A stretch of DNA of 64,000 nt from Flavobacterium beibuense F44-8 (GCF_000769915.1 NZ_JRLV01000006.1:156923-220922), one strand, 5' to 3'; positions 43,888 to 55,473 are shown, numbered from the stretch's first letter. Program-made: numbers and translations. The notes: a model not told the origin generated them from the sequence alone.

Positions 43888-45657
43888 ATGACAATCAAAT
43901 TTCAATATAAAATAGCTTTTGTTTTAGCCCTGGCGGGGTTTCAGGCTGCCACGGCCCAAAAGAAGGACGAGAATATAGGAACCGAAGTGGTAAATGTAGT
44001 AAAACCATATACTCCTACTATTTCAGATGCTTTTAAAGTAAAGGAAACTCCGGTTGTGGAGGATGACGATAATGCTCAGAAAAAGGAAATAGAATACAAC
44101 ATATTCTCTTTTCCGGTAGCCTCTACATTTACGCCTGCAAAGGGTAAAGCAGCAGGGGTTAAAAGAGCGAAAAAAGAATCGCTTTATAATAATTATGCTA
44201 CTCTTGGTGCAGGAAACTATGGTACTATTAATGCCGAGCTTTTTGTAACCGAAAATCTAAACCGTAACGAATATGTGGGCGGTATGTTACGCCACCTTTC
44301 CTCACAGGGAGGGATAAAGGATGTAGTGCTTGATGATAAGTACTACGACACATCGCTGGATCTTACCTATGGTAACAGACAGAAAGCCTATAGCTGGAAT
44401 GCCGATTTAGGGTACCATAATCAGGTGTACAACTGGTACGGTTTACCGTTGGAATACCAAACGTTTACAGACGAGTATATAGCCACTATAGATCCGCAGC
44501 AAACTTACCATACGTTTTATGTAGGCGGTAAAGTAGCAGCCGAAGACAGTTTCTTTAGGGATGCTACTGTGCAGTACAAACGTTTTTGGGATGCGTTCAA
44601 TTCGGCAGAGAACCGATTTTTTGTAAAACCATCACTGGATATCGATGTGCTTGACGAAAAGATAAAAGTAGATTTCATAGCTGATTATGTAGGCGGTAAT
44701 TTTGAAGAGAACGGTCTGTATTCGGCTATAGACTATAATTACTTTAACGTAGGTATTCAGCCAAGCGTACTGTTCCAAAGAGATGATCTTTCGGTACAGC
44801 TTGGAGCCGGACTGTTTTATAGTATGGGTAAGCTAATGGGAGAAAACGATAATAAGTTTTATGTGTATCCGCAGGTTAAGGCTTCTTACAAAGTTGTGGG
44901 TGATTTAATGATTGCCTATGCCGGTGCCGAAGGTACACTTAACCAAAACTCATATGCTGATTTTGTAGAGCAAAATCATTTTATGATGCCAAATCTTATC
45001 GTTGCACCAACAGATCAGCAGTATGACATCTATGTTGGTTTAAAAGGTAAGCTGGCAAGCAATGTGGCTTATAACATTCGCGGGTCATATAAAAATGAAG
45101 ATAACAGGGCTTTCTTTGCAAACTATAATCCTGCTCTTGTACCGCAGCCACAACCTGATGTTGAGGTTCCTGATTATGCAAACGGTAACTCTTTTGGACT
45201 GGTTTATGATAAAATGCAAACCGTTAGTTTCTTTGGAGAACTTAAAGCCGATTTCTCTAAAAGCGTGAGCTTTGGTTTAAACGGTACATTTAGTAGTTAC
45301 TCTATGGAAAACCTTCAGGAAGCATGGAATCTTCCGGCAATACAAATAGGAGCTGACCTAGATGTAGATTTTACCGAAAAATGGTATGCCGGTGCTAATG
45401 TTTTCTTTGTAGGAGAAAGAAAAGATTTTGTAGCGGTTAACAATCCTGATTTTGTTGATCCTTTAGCTACAGAAGCTGTTGTTACACTGGATAGTTATTT
45501 TGATGCTAATGCTCATGTGGGTTATAAGTACAATGAAAGACTAACAGGTTTCTTAAAGCTAAATAACATTGCCAGCCAAAATTACCAGCGTTGGGTAAAC
45601 TACCCGGTTCAGGGCTTCCAGTTCCTTGTGGGAGCTTCTTACAAGTTTAATTTCTAA
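43888..45657 (+). CDS. outer-membrane beta-barrel protein (plug-less TonB-receptor-like)
   Basis: The 589 residues have a signal peptide (IKFQYKIAFVLALAGFQAATAQ), a short region with EVVNVVKPYTPTISDAFK, and then alternating amphipathic strands to the last residue, which ends in Phe-Asn-Phe, as barrels often do (SYKFNF). Databases tend to call such proteins TonB-dependent receptors, but no plug domain or TonB box is visible. It is likely the membrane partner of the TPR protein before it. A strong terminator follows. Confidence 0.8.
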   Translation: MTIKFQYKIAFVLALAGFQAATAQKKDENIGTEVVNVVKPYTPTISDAFKVKETPVVEDDDNAQKKEIEYNIFSFPVASTFTPAKGKAAGVKRAKKESLYNNYATLGAGNYGTINAELFVTENLNRNEYVGGMLRHLSSQGGIKDVVLDDKYYDTSLDLTYGNRQKAYSWNADLGYHNQVYNWYGLPLEYQTFTDEYIATIDPQQTYHTFYVGGKVAAEDSFFRDATVQYKRFWDAFNSAENRFFVKPSLDIDVLDEKIKVDFIADYVGGNFEENGLYSAIDYNYFNVGIQPSVLFQRDDLSVQLGAGLFYSMGKLMGENDNKFYVYPQVKASYKVVGDLMIAYAGAEGTLNQNSYADFVEQNHFMMPNLIVAPTDQQYDIYVGLKGKLASNVAYNIRGSYKNEDNRAFFANYNPALVPQPQPDVEVPDYANGNSFGLVYDKMQTVSFFGELKADFSKSVSFGLNGTFSSYSMENLQEAWNLPAIQIGADLDVDFTEKWYAGANVFFVGERKDFVAVNNPDFVDPLATEAVVTLDSYFDANAHVGYKYNERLTGFLKLNNIASQNYQRWVNYPVQGFQFLVGASYKFNF

Positions 45658-45679
45658 TAGAACTATGATAACATATTAC

Positions 45680-45709
45680 AAACCCTGCCTTATGGCGGGG
45701 TTTGTTTTT
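45680..45709 (+). terminator. intrinsic terminator after the barrel gene
   Basis: The stem AAACCCTGCC/GGCGGGGTTT (45680-45689 with 45694-45703), with one G-U pair, has a four-base loop, followed by TGTTTTTA. It lies 23 bases after the stop. Confidence 0.85.
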
Positions 45710-45715
45710 ATAGGG

Positions 45716-45745
45716 TTGTAAATGTTAAAACTTTGGGTATATTTG
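45716..45745 (+). promoter_or_regulatory. Bacteroidota promoter, TTG-N19-TATATTTG
   Basis: A -33 TTG (45716-45718) and a -7 TATATTTG (45738-45745) are separated by exactly 19 bases, an ideal Bacteroidota promoter. The ATG of the next TPR gene is 26 bases downstream. Confidence 0.7.
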
Positions 45746-45770
45746 GCAGGTATATAAATAGCTTTACCTT

Positions 45771-46679
45771 ATGAAAAAACTATACTTCTTAGCTGCATTT
45801 CTTTTTGCTTCGGTGCTATCGGCACAAACATTGCAGGAGTTTTCGGCTCTTTTACAGGCGAATGATACTATTGGTCAGCAGGAACTTTTAAAAAAATGGA
45901 AAAAGAAAGGGCTAAATGATCCTGATTATTATGTTGCTGCCTTTAATTACAATGTGAACAAAGGGATGGTTAACGGTGTAGGGTTTCGTGATGAACCTGT
46001 TGGAGAGGAGTATTTAGAGATGGTTAATACCGAAGACAGTACTCAGGTTTTTTATATGGTAGATGAAAGGTTTTATGAAAAGGAGTATATCAATGAAGCA
46101 CTTATTGTTATTACTGCCGGAATAGAAAAGTTTCCCGACAGGCTGGATATGCGTTTCGGTAAAATACATGTTTTGGGAGAAGCGGAAGATTATGATGCTT
46201 TTACTAAAGAAGTAATAAAAGTTATAGATTATTCAGATAAAATCAATAACAAATGGAAATGGATAGGTGGTGAACTTATGGACGACGGTAAGGATTTTAT
46301 GCTGGAAAATGTTCAGGCTTATACTGCTAAGCTGTATGATACTAACAATGATGATTTGTTAGTTAACATGGTGCAGATATCTGAAACCGTGTTGAAGTAT
46401 TATCACGATAGTGTTGAAAGTCTGAGTAATTTAGGTGTGGTAAGTGTGATAAACGAAGACTTTAAAACGGCTTTACAGTGTTTTTTAAAAGCAGAAAGTT
46501 ATAGGGAAGATGATATTATAGTTTTGGCTAATATAGCTAATTTATATGTTAGGGAGAAGGATTATGATAATGCGGAAAAATACTATGGAAAAATTGTAAA
46601 ATACGGCAATGATGAAGATGTGGCCTTTGCTAAGGATGCGATTAGGCAAATAAAGGAATTAAAAAAAGAAAAGAAATAA
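45771..46679 (+). CDS. periplasmic TPR-like protein
   Basis: The 302 residues have a signal peptide (KKLYFLAAFLFASVLSAQ), a helical middle and at the C-terminus clear TPR motifs (DFKTALQCFLKAESYREDD and NAEKYYGKIVKYGNDED). It should be in the periplasm. Its function is unknown. It has its own promoter and terminator upstream and lies 21 bases before the Gre-like gene, with which it may be co-transcribed. I see no enzymatic site. Confidence 0.75.
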   Translation: MKKLYFLAAFLFASVLSAQTLQEFSALLQANDTIGQQELLKKWKKKGLNDPDYYVAAFNYNVNKGMVNGVGFRDEPVGEEYLEMVNTEDSTQVFYMVDERFYEKEYINEALIVITAGIEKFPDRLDMRFGKIHVLGEAEDYDAFTKEVIKVIDYSDKINNKWKWIGGELMDDGKDFMLENVQAYTAKLYDTNNDDLLVNMVQISETVLKYYHDSVESLSNLGVVSVINEDFKTALQCFLKAESYREDDIIVLANIANLYVREKDYDNAEKYYGKIVKYGNDEDVAFAKDAIRQIKELKKEKK

Positions 46680-46700
46680 AAATATTTAATAAGAATACCA

Positions 46701-47153
46701 TTGCAGTCATTAAAAATTAAAGTGCTTGCTTATTACAGGCAGCAGGTTCAGGATAAGGAAGATGCTTTTAGGGATATGATAGATGCCCTTACAGAAGGAG
46801 CTGCTAACGATGCTAAAGGTTCGGCTGGCGATAAGCACGAAACAGCCCTTTCTATGATGCACCTGGAGCAGGAAAAACTAAATCATAAACTAAAGGAGAT
46901 ACTGGAGCAAAAATCAGTATTAGATAAAATTGAGACCGATGTGGTTTCTTCAAAAATTATATTAGGCAGTTTGGTAAAAGCAAATAATATGTATTTGTTT
47001 TTAAGTACGGCGCTGCCAAAAATTGTGGTTGAAGGGACTACCGTTTTTGCCCTGTCGCCACAATCTCCGTTAGGTAGTAAATTGCTAGGAGGAGAGCAAG
47101 GGCATGAAATTGAGGTTAATAATACAAAATATATTATTGAAGAATTTTGTTAG
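46701..47153 (+). CDS. GreA/GreB-like C-terminal-domain protein
   Basis: The 150 residues have a long helical, charged N-terminus (about 10-85, likely coiled coil with AKGSAGDKHETALSMMHLEQEK) and a C-terminal beta domain with ALSPQSPLGSKLLGG at 117-131, which is the end motif of transcription elongation factors GreA and GreB. Such short proteins are often wrongly called 3-oxoacyl-ACP synthase. The start is TTG at 46701. It may bind RNA polymerase in its secondary channel; whether it has transcript-cleavage activity is unclear, because the acidic tip residues are not evident. A good terminator follows. Confidence 0.75.
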   Translation: MQSLKIKVLAYYRQQVQDKEDAFRDMIDALTEGAANDAKGSAGDKHETALSMMHLEQEKLNHKLKEILEQKSVLDKIETDVVSSKIILGSLVKANNMYLFLSTALPKIVVEGTTVFALSPQSPLGSKLLGGEQGHEIEVNNTKYIIEEFC

Positions 47154-47176
47154 ACTTTTTTGCAGAAATAATAGTA

Positions 47177-47203
47177 AAGCCACCTCTACAGGTGGTTTTT
47201 TTA
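47177..47203 (+). terminator. intrinsic terminator after the Gre-like gene
   Basis: The stem AAGCCACCT/AGGTGGTTT with a small loop is followed by TTTTT. It lies 24 bases after the stop. Confidence 0.85.
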
Positions 47204-47383
47204 ATTTGTAAGCAAAAAGGGGGTGTTTTTTCTGTTTTACTTTTAAAATGCATTTAATTGTTTGTTTTTTGTTTTAAAATGTAATCTTTAAGTTGTTATA
47301 TGTTTTTAAATTGAAAGTTAAAATTAAAATTTGTCTTATAAAAAATAACCAAAAGGGTTAAAATGAGATAAAATTTAAATACT

Positions 47384-49000
47384 ATGTGCGGAATTTTAGC
47401 AATCATCGGAAGAGGGAAAGATGAAGCCCTTGTTAAGCAGTTGTCAAAGAGAATGTCCCATAGAGGACCAGACGAAAGTGACCTGCATGTAACAGAGAAA
47501 GGGCATATTTTAAGTCATGAACGTTTATCAATTATTGATTTAACAACGGGTAAACAGCCAATACAGGGTACTAATAATGCCTGGATGGTGCATAATGGCG
47601 AAATATACAATCATCAGGAACTTAGGGATACGGTGCTAAAAAGCCATACGTTTAGAACGCATTCAGATTCAGAAGTTATTGTGCATCTTTATGAAGAGTT
47701 TGGTAATGAATTTTGTCATTTACTAGACGGTATGTTTGCCTTTGTGGTTATAAAAGGGGATGAGTTTATCGCAGGGCTTGATCCGCTTGGGGTAAAACCA
47801 TTGTATTACGGACTGGATGAAAGGGGACGAATATACTTTGCTTCCGAAATGAAAGCATTGGCAGATCAGTGTAAAACATTCTCTACATTTCCGCCAGGGC
47901 ATTACTATACTCCCGAAACAGGATTTGTAAAATACTACAAACCACAATGGGAAGATGCTGTAACGGCAGTGGGAGATGCCGATTTGGAAGCCTTAAGGCA
48001 GGGGCTTACACAGGCAGTTGAAAAAAGACTAATGAGTGATGTTCCGGTAGGAGTGTTACTAAGTGGCGGGCTGGATTCTTCTTTAATATCATCTGTTGCA
48101 TCAAGGCTCGCAAAACAAAGAGGGCAGGAGCTGCATTCGTTCTCTATAGGGCTAGATGCCGCAGCACCCGATGTGGTGGCTGCCCGCAAGGTCGCTCAGT
48201 TTTTAGATACAAAGCATCATGAAATATATTTTACCATTGAGCAGGGAATAGCCGTATTGGATAAACTGATATGGCATCTTGAAACTTACGATGTAACTTC
48301 GGTAAGGGCAAGTACGCCCATGTACTTCCTTTCTGAAGCCATTACGCAAAAAGGCATAAAGGTGGTGCTTTCGGGCGAAGGGGCCGATGAGATTTTTGGT
48401 GGTTACCTGTACTTCCGTAATGCGCCAACCGAAAAAGATTTCCAGAAAGAACTTATAGATAGGGTACAGAAGCTGTTTACGGCCGATTTGCTGAGGGCAG
48501 ACAAGTCGACCATGGCTCACGGTCTTGAAGCGAGAGTTCCGTTCTTAGATAAGCAGTTTTTAGAAGTGGCTATGAAAATCAAACCACAGGAAAAACAGCC
48601 TAAAACCTACTGCGGAGTTGAGAAATATATTTTAAGAAAAGCGTTTGATACTCCTCAACAGCCTTACCTGCCGGATGAGGTGTTGTGGAGGCAAAAAGAA
48701 CAGTTTTCAGATGGAGTAGGTTATAGTTGGATTGATACGCTTATTGAGTATTGTGCCTCACAGGTTAGTGATGCAGATATGGAAAAGGCAGAAGAACGTT
48801 TCCCGTATAATACCCCCGCAACAAAAGAAGCTTATTATTACAGGTCGGTTTTTCAAAAGCACTTCCCGCAAAGGAGTGCGGCACAAACCGTAAGGAAATG
48901 GATACCTAAGTGGCAGGAAAATAGCGACCCGAGCGGTAGGGCTAATGCAGCTCACCTAATGGCCGATACGGCTATAGCACAGCCCAGGGTTGAGGTATAA
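47384..49000 (+). CDS. asnB: asparagine synthase B (glutamine-hydrolysing)
   Basis: The 538 residues begin with MCGILAIIG, the Cys2 nucleophile of the glutaminase domain; NGEIYNH near 71-77 and GLDPLGVKPLYYG at 131-143 belong to the same domain. The synthetase domain has the ATP loop LSGGLDSS at 226-233 and SGEGADEIFGGY near 331-342. It makes asparagine from aspartate with glutamine and ATP. It has its own terminators on both sides. The 230-base gap before it is AT-rich, with only a weak -7-like sequence at 47325. Confidence 0.97.
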   Translation: MCGILAIIGRGKDEALVKQLSKRMSHRGPDESDLHVTEKGHILSHERLSIIDLTTGKQPIQGTNNAWMVHNGEIYNHQELRDTVLKSHTFRTHSDSEVIVHLYEEFGNEFCHLLDGMFAFVVIKGDEFIAGLDPLGVKPLYYGLDERGRIYFASEMKALADQCKTFSTFPPGHYYTPETGFVKYYKPQWEDAVTAVGDADLEALRQGLTQAVEKRLMSDVPVGVLLSGGLDSSLISSVASRLAKQRGQELHSFSIGLDAAAPDVVAARKVAQFLDTKHHEIYFTIEQGIAVLDKLIWHLETYDVTSVRASTPMYFLSEAITQKGIKVVLSGEGADEIFGGYLYFRNAPTEKDFQKELIDRVQKLFTADLLRADKSTMAHGLEARVPFLDKQFLEVAMKIKPQEKQPKTYCGVEKYILRKAFDTPQQPYLPDEVLWRQKEQFSDGVGYSWIDTLIEYCASQVSDADMEKAEERFPYNTPATKEAYYYRSVFQKHFPQRSAAQTVRKWIPKWQENSDPSGRANAAHLMADTAIAQPRVEV

Positions 49001-49040
49001 TAACGTTGTGTTTTTTTGAATTTTAGTTTGTTTGTTTATT

Positions 49041-49073
49041 AAAAACACCATGAAGCAATGCATGGTGTTTTTT
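49041..49073 (+). terminator. intrinsic terminator of asnB
   Basis: The stem AAAACACCATG/CATGGTGTTTT has an eight-base loop, followed by a T-tract. It lies about 40 bases after the stop. Confidence 0.85.
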
Positions 49074-49232
49074 TGTGTTTAAAAGCGTTGCCTTTTAGCT
49101 TGTTAAATGGTTATTTTATGGGTTTAGGGGGTGTATTGCGGTTTATTTATATTAAAAATCAAAATTTAATAAATTGTTAATAACTTAGTTGCTAAAAGCG
49201 GGCTTTTGGTAGTAATATAGGTTGCGTTTTCA

Positions 49233-49240
49233 TATATTTG
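49233..49240 (+). promoter_or_regulatory. Bacteroidota -7 box (TATATTTG) of gyrB
   Basis: An exact TAnnTTTG match lies 38 bases upstream of the gyrB ATG. A TTTG at 49205-49208 could be the -33 element, with a long 24-base spacing. Confidence 0.5.
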
Positions 49241-49253
49241 TTCGTTAACTTAA

Positions 49254-51218
<1,965 letters not shown>

Positions 51219-51242
51219 GCTATATTGATAAAATAATTATGA

Positions 51243-51277
51243 AAAAACGGGGTGTCATGTTAATGACACCCCGTTTT
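51243..51277 (+). terminator. intrinsic terminator of gyrB
   Basis: The strong stem ACGGGGTGTCAT/ATGACACCCCGT has a four-base loop, followed by TTTTGTATTT. It lies 25 bases after the stop. Confidence 0.93.
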
Positions 51278-51352
51278 GTATTTAAAATATAATAAAGGGG
51301 GAATATTAATGTAATATTGATAATTTGACGTGTTTTAAATGGTTGGTTTTGT

Positions 51353-51360
51353 TATATTTG
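51353..51360 (+). promoter_or_regulatory. Bacteroidota -7 box (TATATTTG) of mdh
   Basis: An exact TAnnTTTG match lies 48 bases upstream of the mdh ATG. TTTG at 51324-51327 could be a -33 element with a 25-base spacing, longer than usual. Confidence 0.5.
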
Positions 51361-51407
51361 TTAGGAACAATAACTTTTTTCGATAACCAATCTAAAAATA
51401 TAATACT

Positions 51408-52343
51408 ATGAAAGTAACAATTGTAGGTGCCGGTAATGTAGGTGCTACATGTGCCGATGTGATTTCTTACAGAGGCATTGCCAGTGAGGTGGTTTTATTA
51501 GATATTAAAGAAGGCTTTGCTGAAGGTAAAGCTATGGATATAATGCAATGTGCCACTACTACCGGATTTAATACAAAAGTTTCAGGAAGTACAAACGACT
51601 ATTCTAAAACTGCAAACAGTAATGTGGTGGTAATAACATCGGGGGTTCCAAGAAAACCGGGTATGACCAGGGAGGAGCTTATAGGTATTAATGCCGGTAT
51701 TGTTAAAACTGTGGCAGACAATGTTCTTAAATATTCACCCGATGCAATTATAGTTGTAGTTTCTAACCCAATGGATACTATGGCTTATTTAACACTTAAA
51801 GCAACCGGGCTGCCTAAAAACAGGATTATAGGTATGGGTGGTGCGTTAGATAGTTCACGCTTTAAATATTACCTGTCTAAAGCTTTAGATAAACCGTCAA
51901 ACGATGTTCAGGGTATGGTAATAGGCGGGCATGGTGATACAACGATGATTCCGTTAACAAGAATCGCTTCTTATAACGGTAGTCCGGTATCTGATTTCCT
52001 TTCGCAGGAAGTGCTTGACAAGGTTGCTGCCGATACTATGGTAGGAGGAGCTACATTAACAGGTTTACTGGGTACATCGGCCTGGTATGCGCCGGGAGCA
52101 TCTGTAGCTTATCTAGTAGACAGTATACTTAATGATCAAAGAAAAATGATACCGTGTTCGGTTTACCTTGAGGGAGAGTATGGTCAAAGTGATATTTGTA
52201 TCGGTGTACCATGTATAATTGGTAAAAACGGAGTAGAGGAAATTGTTACTATAAATCTGGACGAGAAAGAGAAAGCTTTATTCGCTAAAAGCGCCGACGC
52301 TGTTAGGAATATGAATGAAGCATTGAAATCAGTATTAGCTTAA
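51408..52343 (+). CDS. mdh: malate dehydrogenase
   Basis: The 311 residues show the NAD loop GAGNVGA at 7-13 with Asp32 ending the second strand, which selects NAD. The active-site loop has Arg82 and Arg88, and Arg151 and His175 (in GGHGD) complete the catalytic set. It belongs to the LDH-like malate dehydrogenase group common in Bacteroidota and oxidises malate to oxaloacetate in the TCA cycle. It is a single-gene unit with a terminator. Confidence 0.96.
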   Translation: MKVTIVGAGNVGATCADVISYRGIASEVVLLDIKEGFAEGKAMDIMQCATTTGFNTKVSGSTNDYSKTANSNVVVITSGVPRKPGMTREELIGINAGIVKTVADNVLKYSPDAIIVVVSNPMDTMAYLTLKATGLPKNRIIGMGGALDSSRFKYYLSKALDKPSNDVQGMVIGGHGDTTMIPLTRIASYNGSPVSDFLSQEVLDKVAADTMVGGATLTGLLGTSAWYAPGASVAYLVDSILNDQRKMIPCSVYLEGEYGQSDICIGVPCIIGKNGVEEIVTINLDEKEKALFAKSADAVRNMNEALKSVLA

Positions 52344-52362
52344 CATTTTCTTAATATATCGC

Positions 52363-52390
52363 AAAAGACTGCTTTAAGCGGTCTTTTTTT
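52363..52390 (+). terminator. intrinsic terminator of mdh
   Basis: The stem AAAAGACTGCT/AGCGGTCTTTT with one G-U pair has a short loop and is followed by more T. It lies 20 bases after the stop. Confidence 0.85.
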
Positions 52391-52412
52391 TATGATATAT
52401 TTAGAAAATAAA

Positions 52413-52443
52413 TTGGTTAATCTTTTGGAGAATTATATATTTG
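52413..52443 (+). promoter_or_regulatory. Bacteroidota promoter, TTG-N20-TATATTTG, of secDF
   Basis: TTG at 52413-52415 and TATATTTG at 52436-52443 are 20 bases apart, a good Bacteroidota promoter. It lies 40 bases upstream of the secDF ATG. Confidence 0.65.
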
Positions 52444-52482
52444 CTCGTTTTTAAAAAATGGAATAATTAATTTTTAGTACTA

Positions 52483-55419
52483 ATGCAGAATAAGGGACTC
52501 ATTAAATTTTTCGCAATTATTTTTGCGATCGTAAGTATTTATCAGCTTTCGTTCACATTTGTTTCTAATGGTATTCAGGAAGATGCTAAGGCAGCTGCCA
52601 ACGGCGACTCTCAAAAAGAGCTTGCATACCTGGACTCAATTGGGAAGCAGGAAGTTTTTCTTGGTTATACTTACAATCAGGTAAGAGACAAACAAATTAA
52701 CAAAGGTCTTGACCTTGAAGGAGGTATTAATGTTATCCTACAGATATCTGTAAAAGATATTCTTAAAGGACTGGCAAACAATACTACTAATCCTGTTTTC
52801 AACAAAGCTTTAGATGTAGCTTCACAGGAACAACAAGGTAATCAGGATTATTTGGACGCGTTTTTCGTAGCATTCGCTAAAGAATCAAACGGTTCGGTTA
52901 AATTGTCTTCAACAGAAATTTTTGCTAACAGAGACTTAGCTGATGACATTCATACACAAATGTCTGACGAGGAAGTTAAAGTTGTTATCAAAAGAAAAGT
53001 TAATGAAGCTGTTGACAGTGCATTTGGAGTGCTAACAAAACGTATAGATAAATTTGGTGTTGTACAGCCAAACCTTCAAAAACTTGGTGAGTCAGGAAGA
53101 ATTCTTGTAGAACTTCCGGGTGCTAAGGATATTGACAGGGTTAAAAGACTTTTACAAAGTACAGCTCAGCTTGAGTTTTGGCCAACTTACAAAGTAGACC
53201 AAATGGTAGGTGTGTTAACAGCAGCTAACGAGGCAATGAAAGCTGATGTTAAAACAACTGAAGAGCCGGAAGCTGCTAAAATTGATACACTAATTGGTAA
53301 TAATGCTCAGGATTCTTCTGCTACTGCTAAAGGTAACAATCCATTATTTGAAATATTGAGCCCTGGTCCAATGGGTAGCCCTATAATTGGTATGGCAGCT
53401 ACAGAAAATGTTGCTAAAATCAATTCATACTTAGAGAGGCCTGAAGTTCGTTCTGCTTTATCTGGTGAACTTCGTTATACTCGTTTTGCATGGGGTAAAG
53501 AAGATAAAAAGAATCCTGGTGTAGTTGAACTATATGCTTTAAGAGGTAACAGAGAAAACATTGCGCCAATAAGCGGTAGCGTTATCACTGGAGCTAACGA
53601 TTCATTTGATAATGTAGGTAGACCATGTGTTGAAATGCAAATGGATGCTAAAGGATCAAGAGAGTGGGAAGAGTTAACAAGACAGGCTTATGAGGAACAA
53701 GGAAACATTGCTATCGTACTTGATAATATAGTGTATTCTGCTCCAACTGTAAGTTCAGGTCCAATTTCAGGTGGACGTTCTCAAATTTCAGGTTCATTTG
53801 ATGTAACTGAAACAAAAGACTTAGCAAACGTATTAAGAGCAGGTAAACTTCCTGCATCTGCAGATATAGTACAATCAGAGGTTGTTGGTCCGTCATTGGG
53901 TCAGGAAGCTATTGATAACGGTATTACTTCATCTTTAGTAGGTTTATTATTAATCTCTTTCTGGATGATATTCTACTACGGTAAGGCTGGTTGGTATGCA
54001 AACATTGCACTAGCTGTTAACTTACTGTTCATTTTCGGTATTCTTGCCAGTTTAGGTGCTGTACTTACATTACCTGGTATTGCCGGTATCGTATTAACAA
54101 TGGGTACTGCGGTAGATGCTAATATTATTATCTACGAAAGGGCAAAAGAGGAAATGCGACTGGGTAAAACGCTTGAAGAGTCTATTAAGGCTTCATTTAG
54201 CTGGAAAGGTGCGATGTCTTCTATTACCGATGCTAACGTAACTACTTTCCTTACAGGTTTAGTGCTTTTAATATTCGGTACAGGTCCTGTTAAAGGTTTT
54301 GCTACTACATTACTTATAGGTATATGTACTTCTCTTTTCACAGCTATCTTTATCACAAGAGTTTTACTTGACTGGGCAACTAACAAAGGAGGTAACCTAA
54401 CTTTCAATACTAGTATCACTAAGAACTGGTTTACTAAATTTAACTTTAATTTCCTTGCTAAAAAGAAAATTGCATACATCATCTCAGGATTACTTATCCT
54501 TGGTAGTTTCGCTTCATTCTTTACAAATGGTTTAGATCAGGGTATTGACTTTGTTGGTGGACGTACTTTCCAGGTAAGGTTTGAAAACAAAGTATCTGTA
54601 GAAGAAGTTAAGAGTGTACTAAGCGATGCTTTTGGTAGTGCTGTAGATGCTAAGGTGTTTGGTAGCGACGATCAGTTAAGAATTACTACTAAATATAAAG
54701 TAGATGCTCACGGTGTTGAAGTTGATGAAGAAGTTAACAGGATACTATACGATAATCTTAAGAAATTCTACTCAAAAGAGATTTCATATAAAGATTTTGT
54801 AAACACTTACGATGGTAAGACTGTGGGTATTATGCAGGCTTCTAAAGTAGGTCCTACAATTGCAAAAGATATTAAAACAAACTCTTACTGGGCTGTACTT
54901 GGTTCTTTATCTATAGTGTTTATTTATTTAATGCTAAGTTTTAGAAGATGGCAGTTTAGTTTAGGTGCGGTAGTGGCAGTTGCTCACGACGTTATCATTG
55001 TATTAGGTATTTACTCAGTATTTTATAAAATAGCTCCTTTCCAAATGGAAATGAACCAGCACTTTATAGCGGCTATCCTTACGGTAATTGGTTACTCGCT
55101 TAATGATACGGTAATTGTATTTGACAGGGTAAGGGAATTCCTTGGAGGTTCTGTTAAGGGTGATTTTGATACTATCGTTAACCAGTCAATTAACACTACA
55201 TTATCAAGAACAATCAATACTTCATTAACTGTAATGCTTGTATTATTAATCATGTTCATATTTGGTGGTGAGTCTATTCAAGGATTCGTATTTGCAATGC
55301 TTGTAGGTATCGTAGTAGGTACTTACTCGTCACTATTCATTGCAACTCCAATACTTGTAGATACAGTATCTGCAAAAGAGAAAAAAGCTGTTGAGGCAGC
55401 TCACAATGCAGCTGAATAA
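52483..55419 (+). CDS. secDF: fused protein-export membrane protein SecDF
   Basis: The 978 residues combine SecD and SecF in one chain. The SecD half has an N-terminal helix, the large periplasmic domain (GLDLEGGINVILQ, then TKRIDKFGVVQPNLQKLG) and LTLPGIAGIVLTMGTAVDANIIIYERAKEE. The SecF half starts near residue 655 with GLDQGIDFVGGRTFQVRFEN and has VIGYSLNDTVIVFDRVRE. The proton-driven complex helps SecYEG release proteins into the periplasm. Fused SecDF is normal in Bacteroidota. Both halves keep the conserved Asp in the fourth helices. A strong terminator follows. Confidence 0.97.
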   Translation: MQNKGLIKFFAIIFAIVSIYQLSFTFVSNGIQEDAKAAANGDSQKELAYLDSIGKQEVFLGYTYNQVRDKQINKGLDLEGGINVILQISVKDILKGLANNTTNPVFNKALDVASQEQQGNQDYLDAFFVAFAKESNGSVKLSSTEIFANRDLADDIHTQMSDEEVKVVIKRKVNEAVDSAFGVLTKRIDKFGVVQPNLQKLGESGRILVELPGAKDIDRVKRLLQSTAQLEFWPTYKVDQMVGVLTAANEAMKADVKTTEEPEAAKIDTLIGNNAQDSSATAKGNNPLFEILSPGPMGSPIIGMAATENVAKINSYLERPEVRSALSGELRYTRFAWGKEDKKNPGVVELYALRGNRENIAPISGSVITGANDSFDNVGRPCVEMQMDAKGSREWEELTRQAYEEQGNIAIVLDNIVYSAPTVSSGPISGGRSQISGSFDVTETKDLANVLRAGKLPASADIVQSEVVGPSLGQEAIDNGITSSLVGLLLISFWMIFYYGKAGWYANIALAVNLLFIFGILASLGAVLTLPGIAGIVLTMGTAVDANIIIYERAKEEMRLGKTLEESIKASFSWKGAMSSITDANVTTFLTGLVLLIFGTGPVKGFATTLLIGICTSLFTAIFITRVLLDWATNKGGNLTFNTSITKNWFTKFNFNFLAKKKIAYIISGLLILGSFASFFTNGLDQGIDFVGGRTFQVRFENKVSVEEVKSVLSDAFGSAVDAKVFGSDDQLRITTKYKVDAHGVEVDEEVNRILYDNLKKFYSKEISYKDFVNTYDGKTVGIMQASKVGPTIAKDIKTNSYWAVLGSLSIVFIYLMLSFRRWQFSLGAVVAVAHDVIIVLGIYSVFYKIAPFQMEMNQHFIAAILTVIGYSLNDTVIVFDRVREFLGGSVKGDFDTIVNQSINTTLSRTINTSLTVMLVLLIMFIFGGESIQGFVFAMLVGIVVGTYSSLFIATPILVDTVSAKEKKAVEAAHNAAE

Positions 55420-55441
55420 TATAACAGATTACATTATATAT

Positions 55442-55473
55442 AAAACCTGCCTGATTTTCAGGCAGGTTTTTTT
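55442..55473 (+). terminator. intrinsic terminator of secDF
   Basis: A 12-base stem, AAAACCTGCCTG/CAGGCAGGTTTT (55442-55453 with 55459-55470), has a short loop and is followed by T's. Confidence 0.93.
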
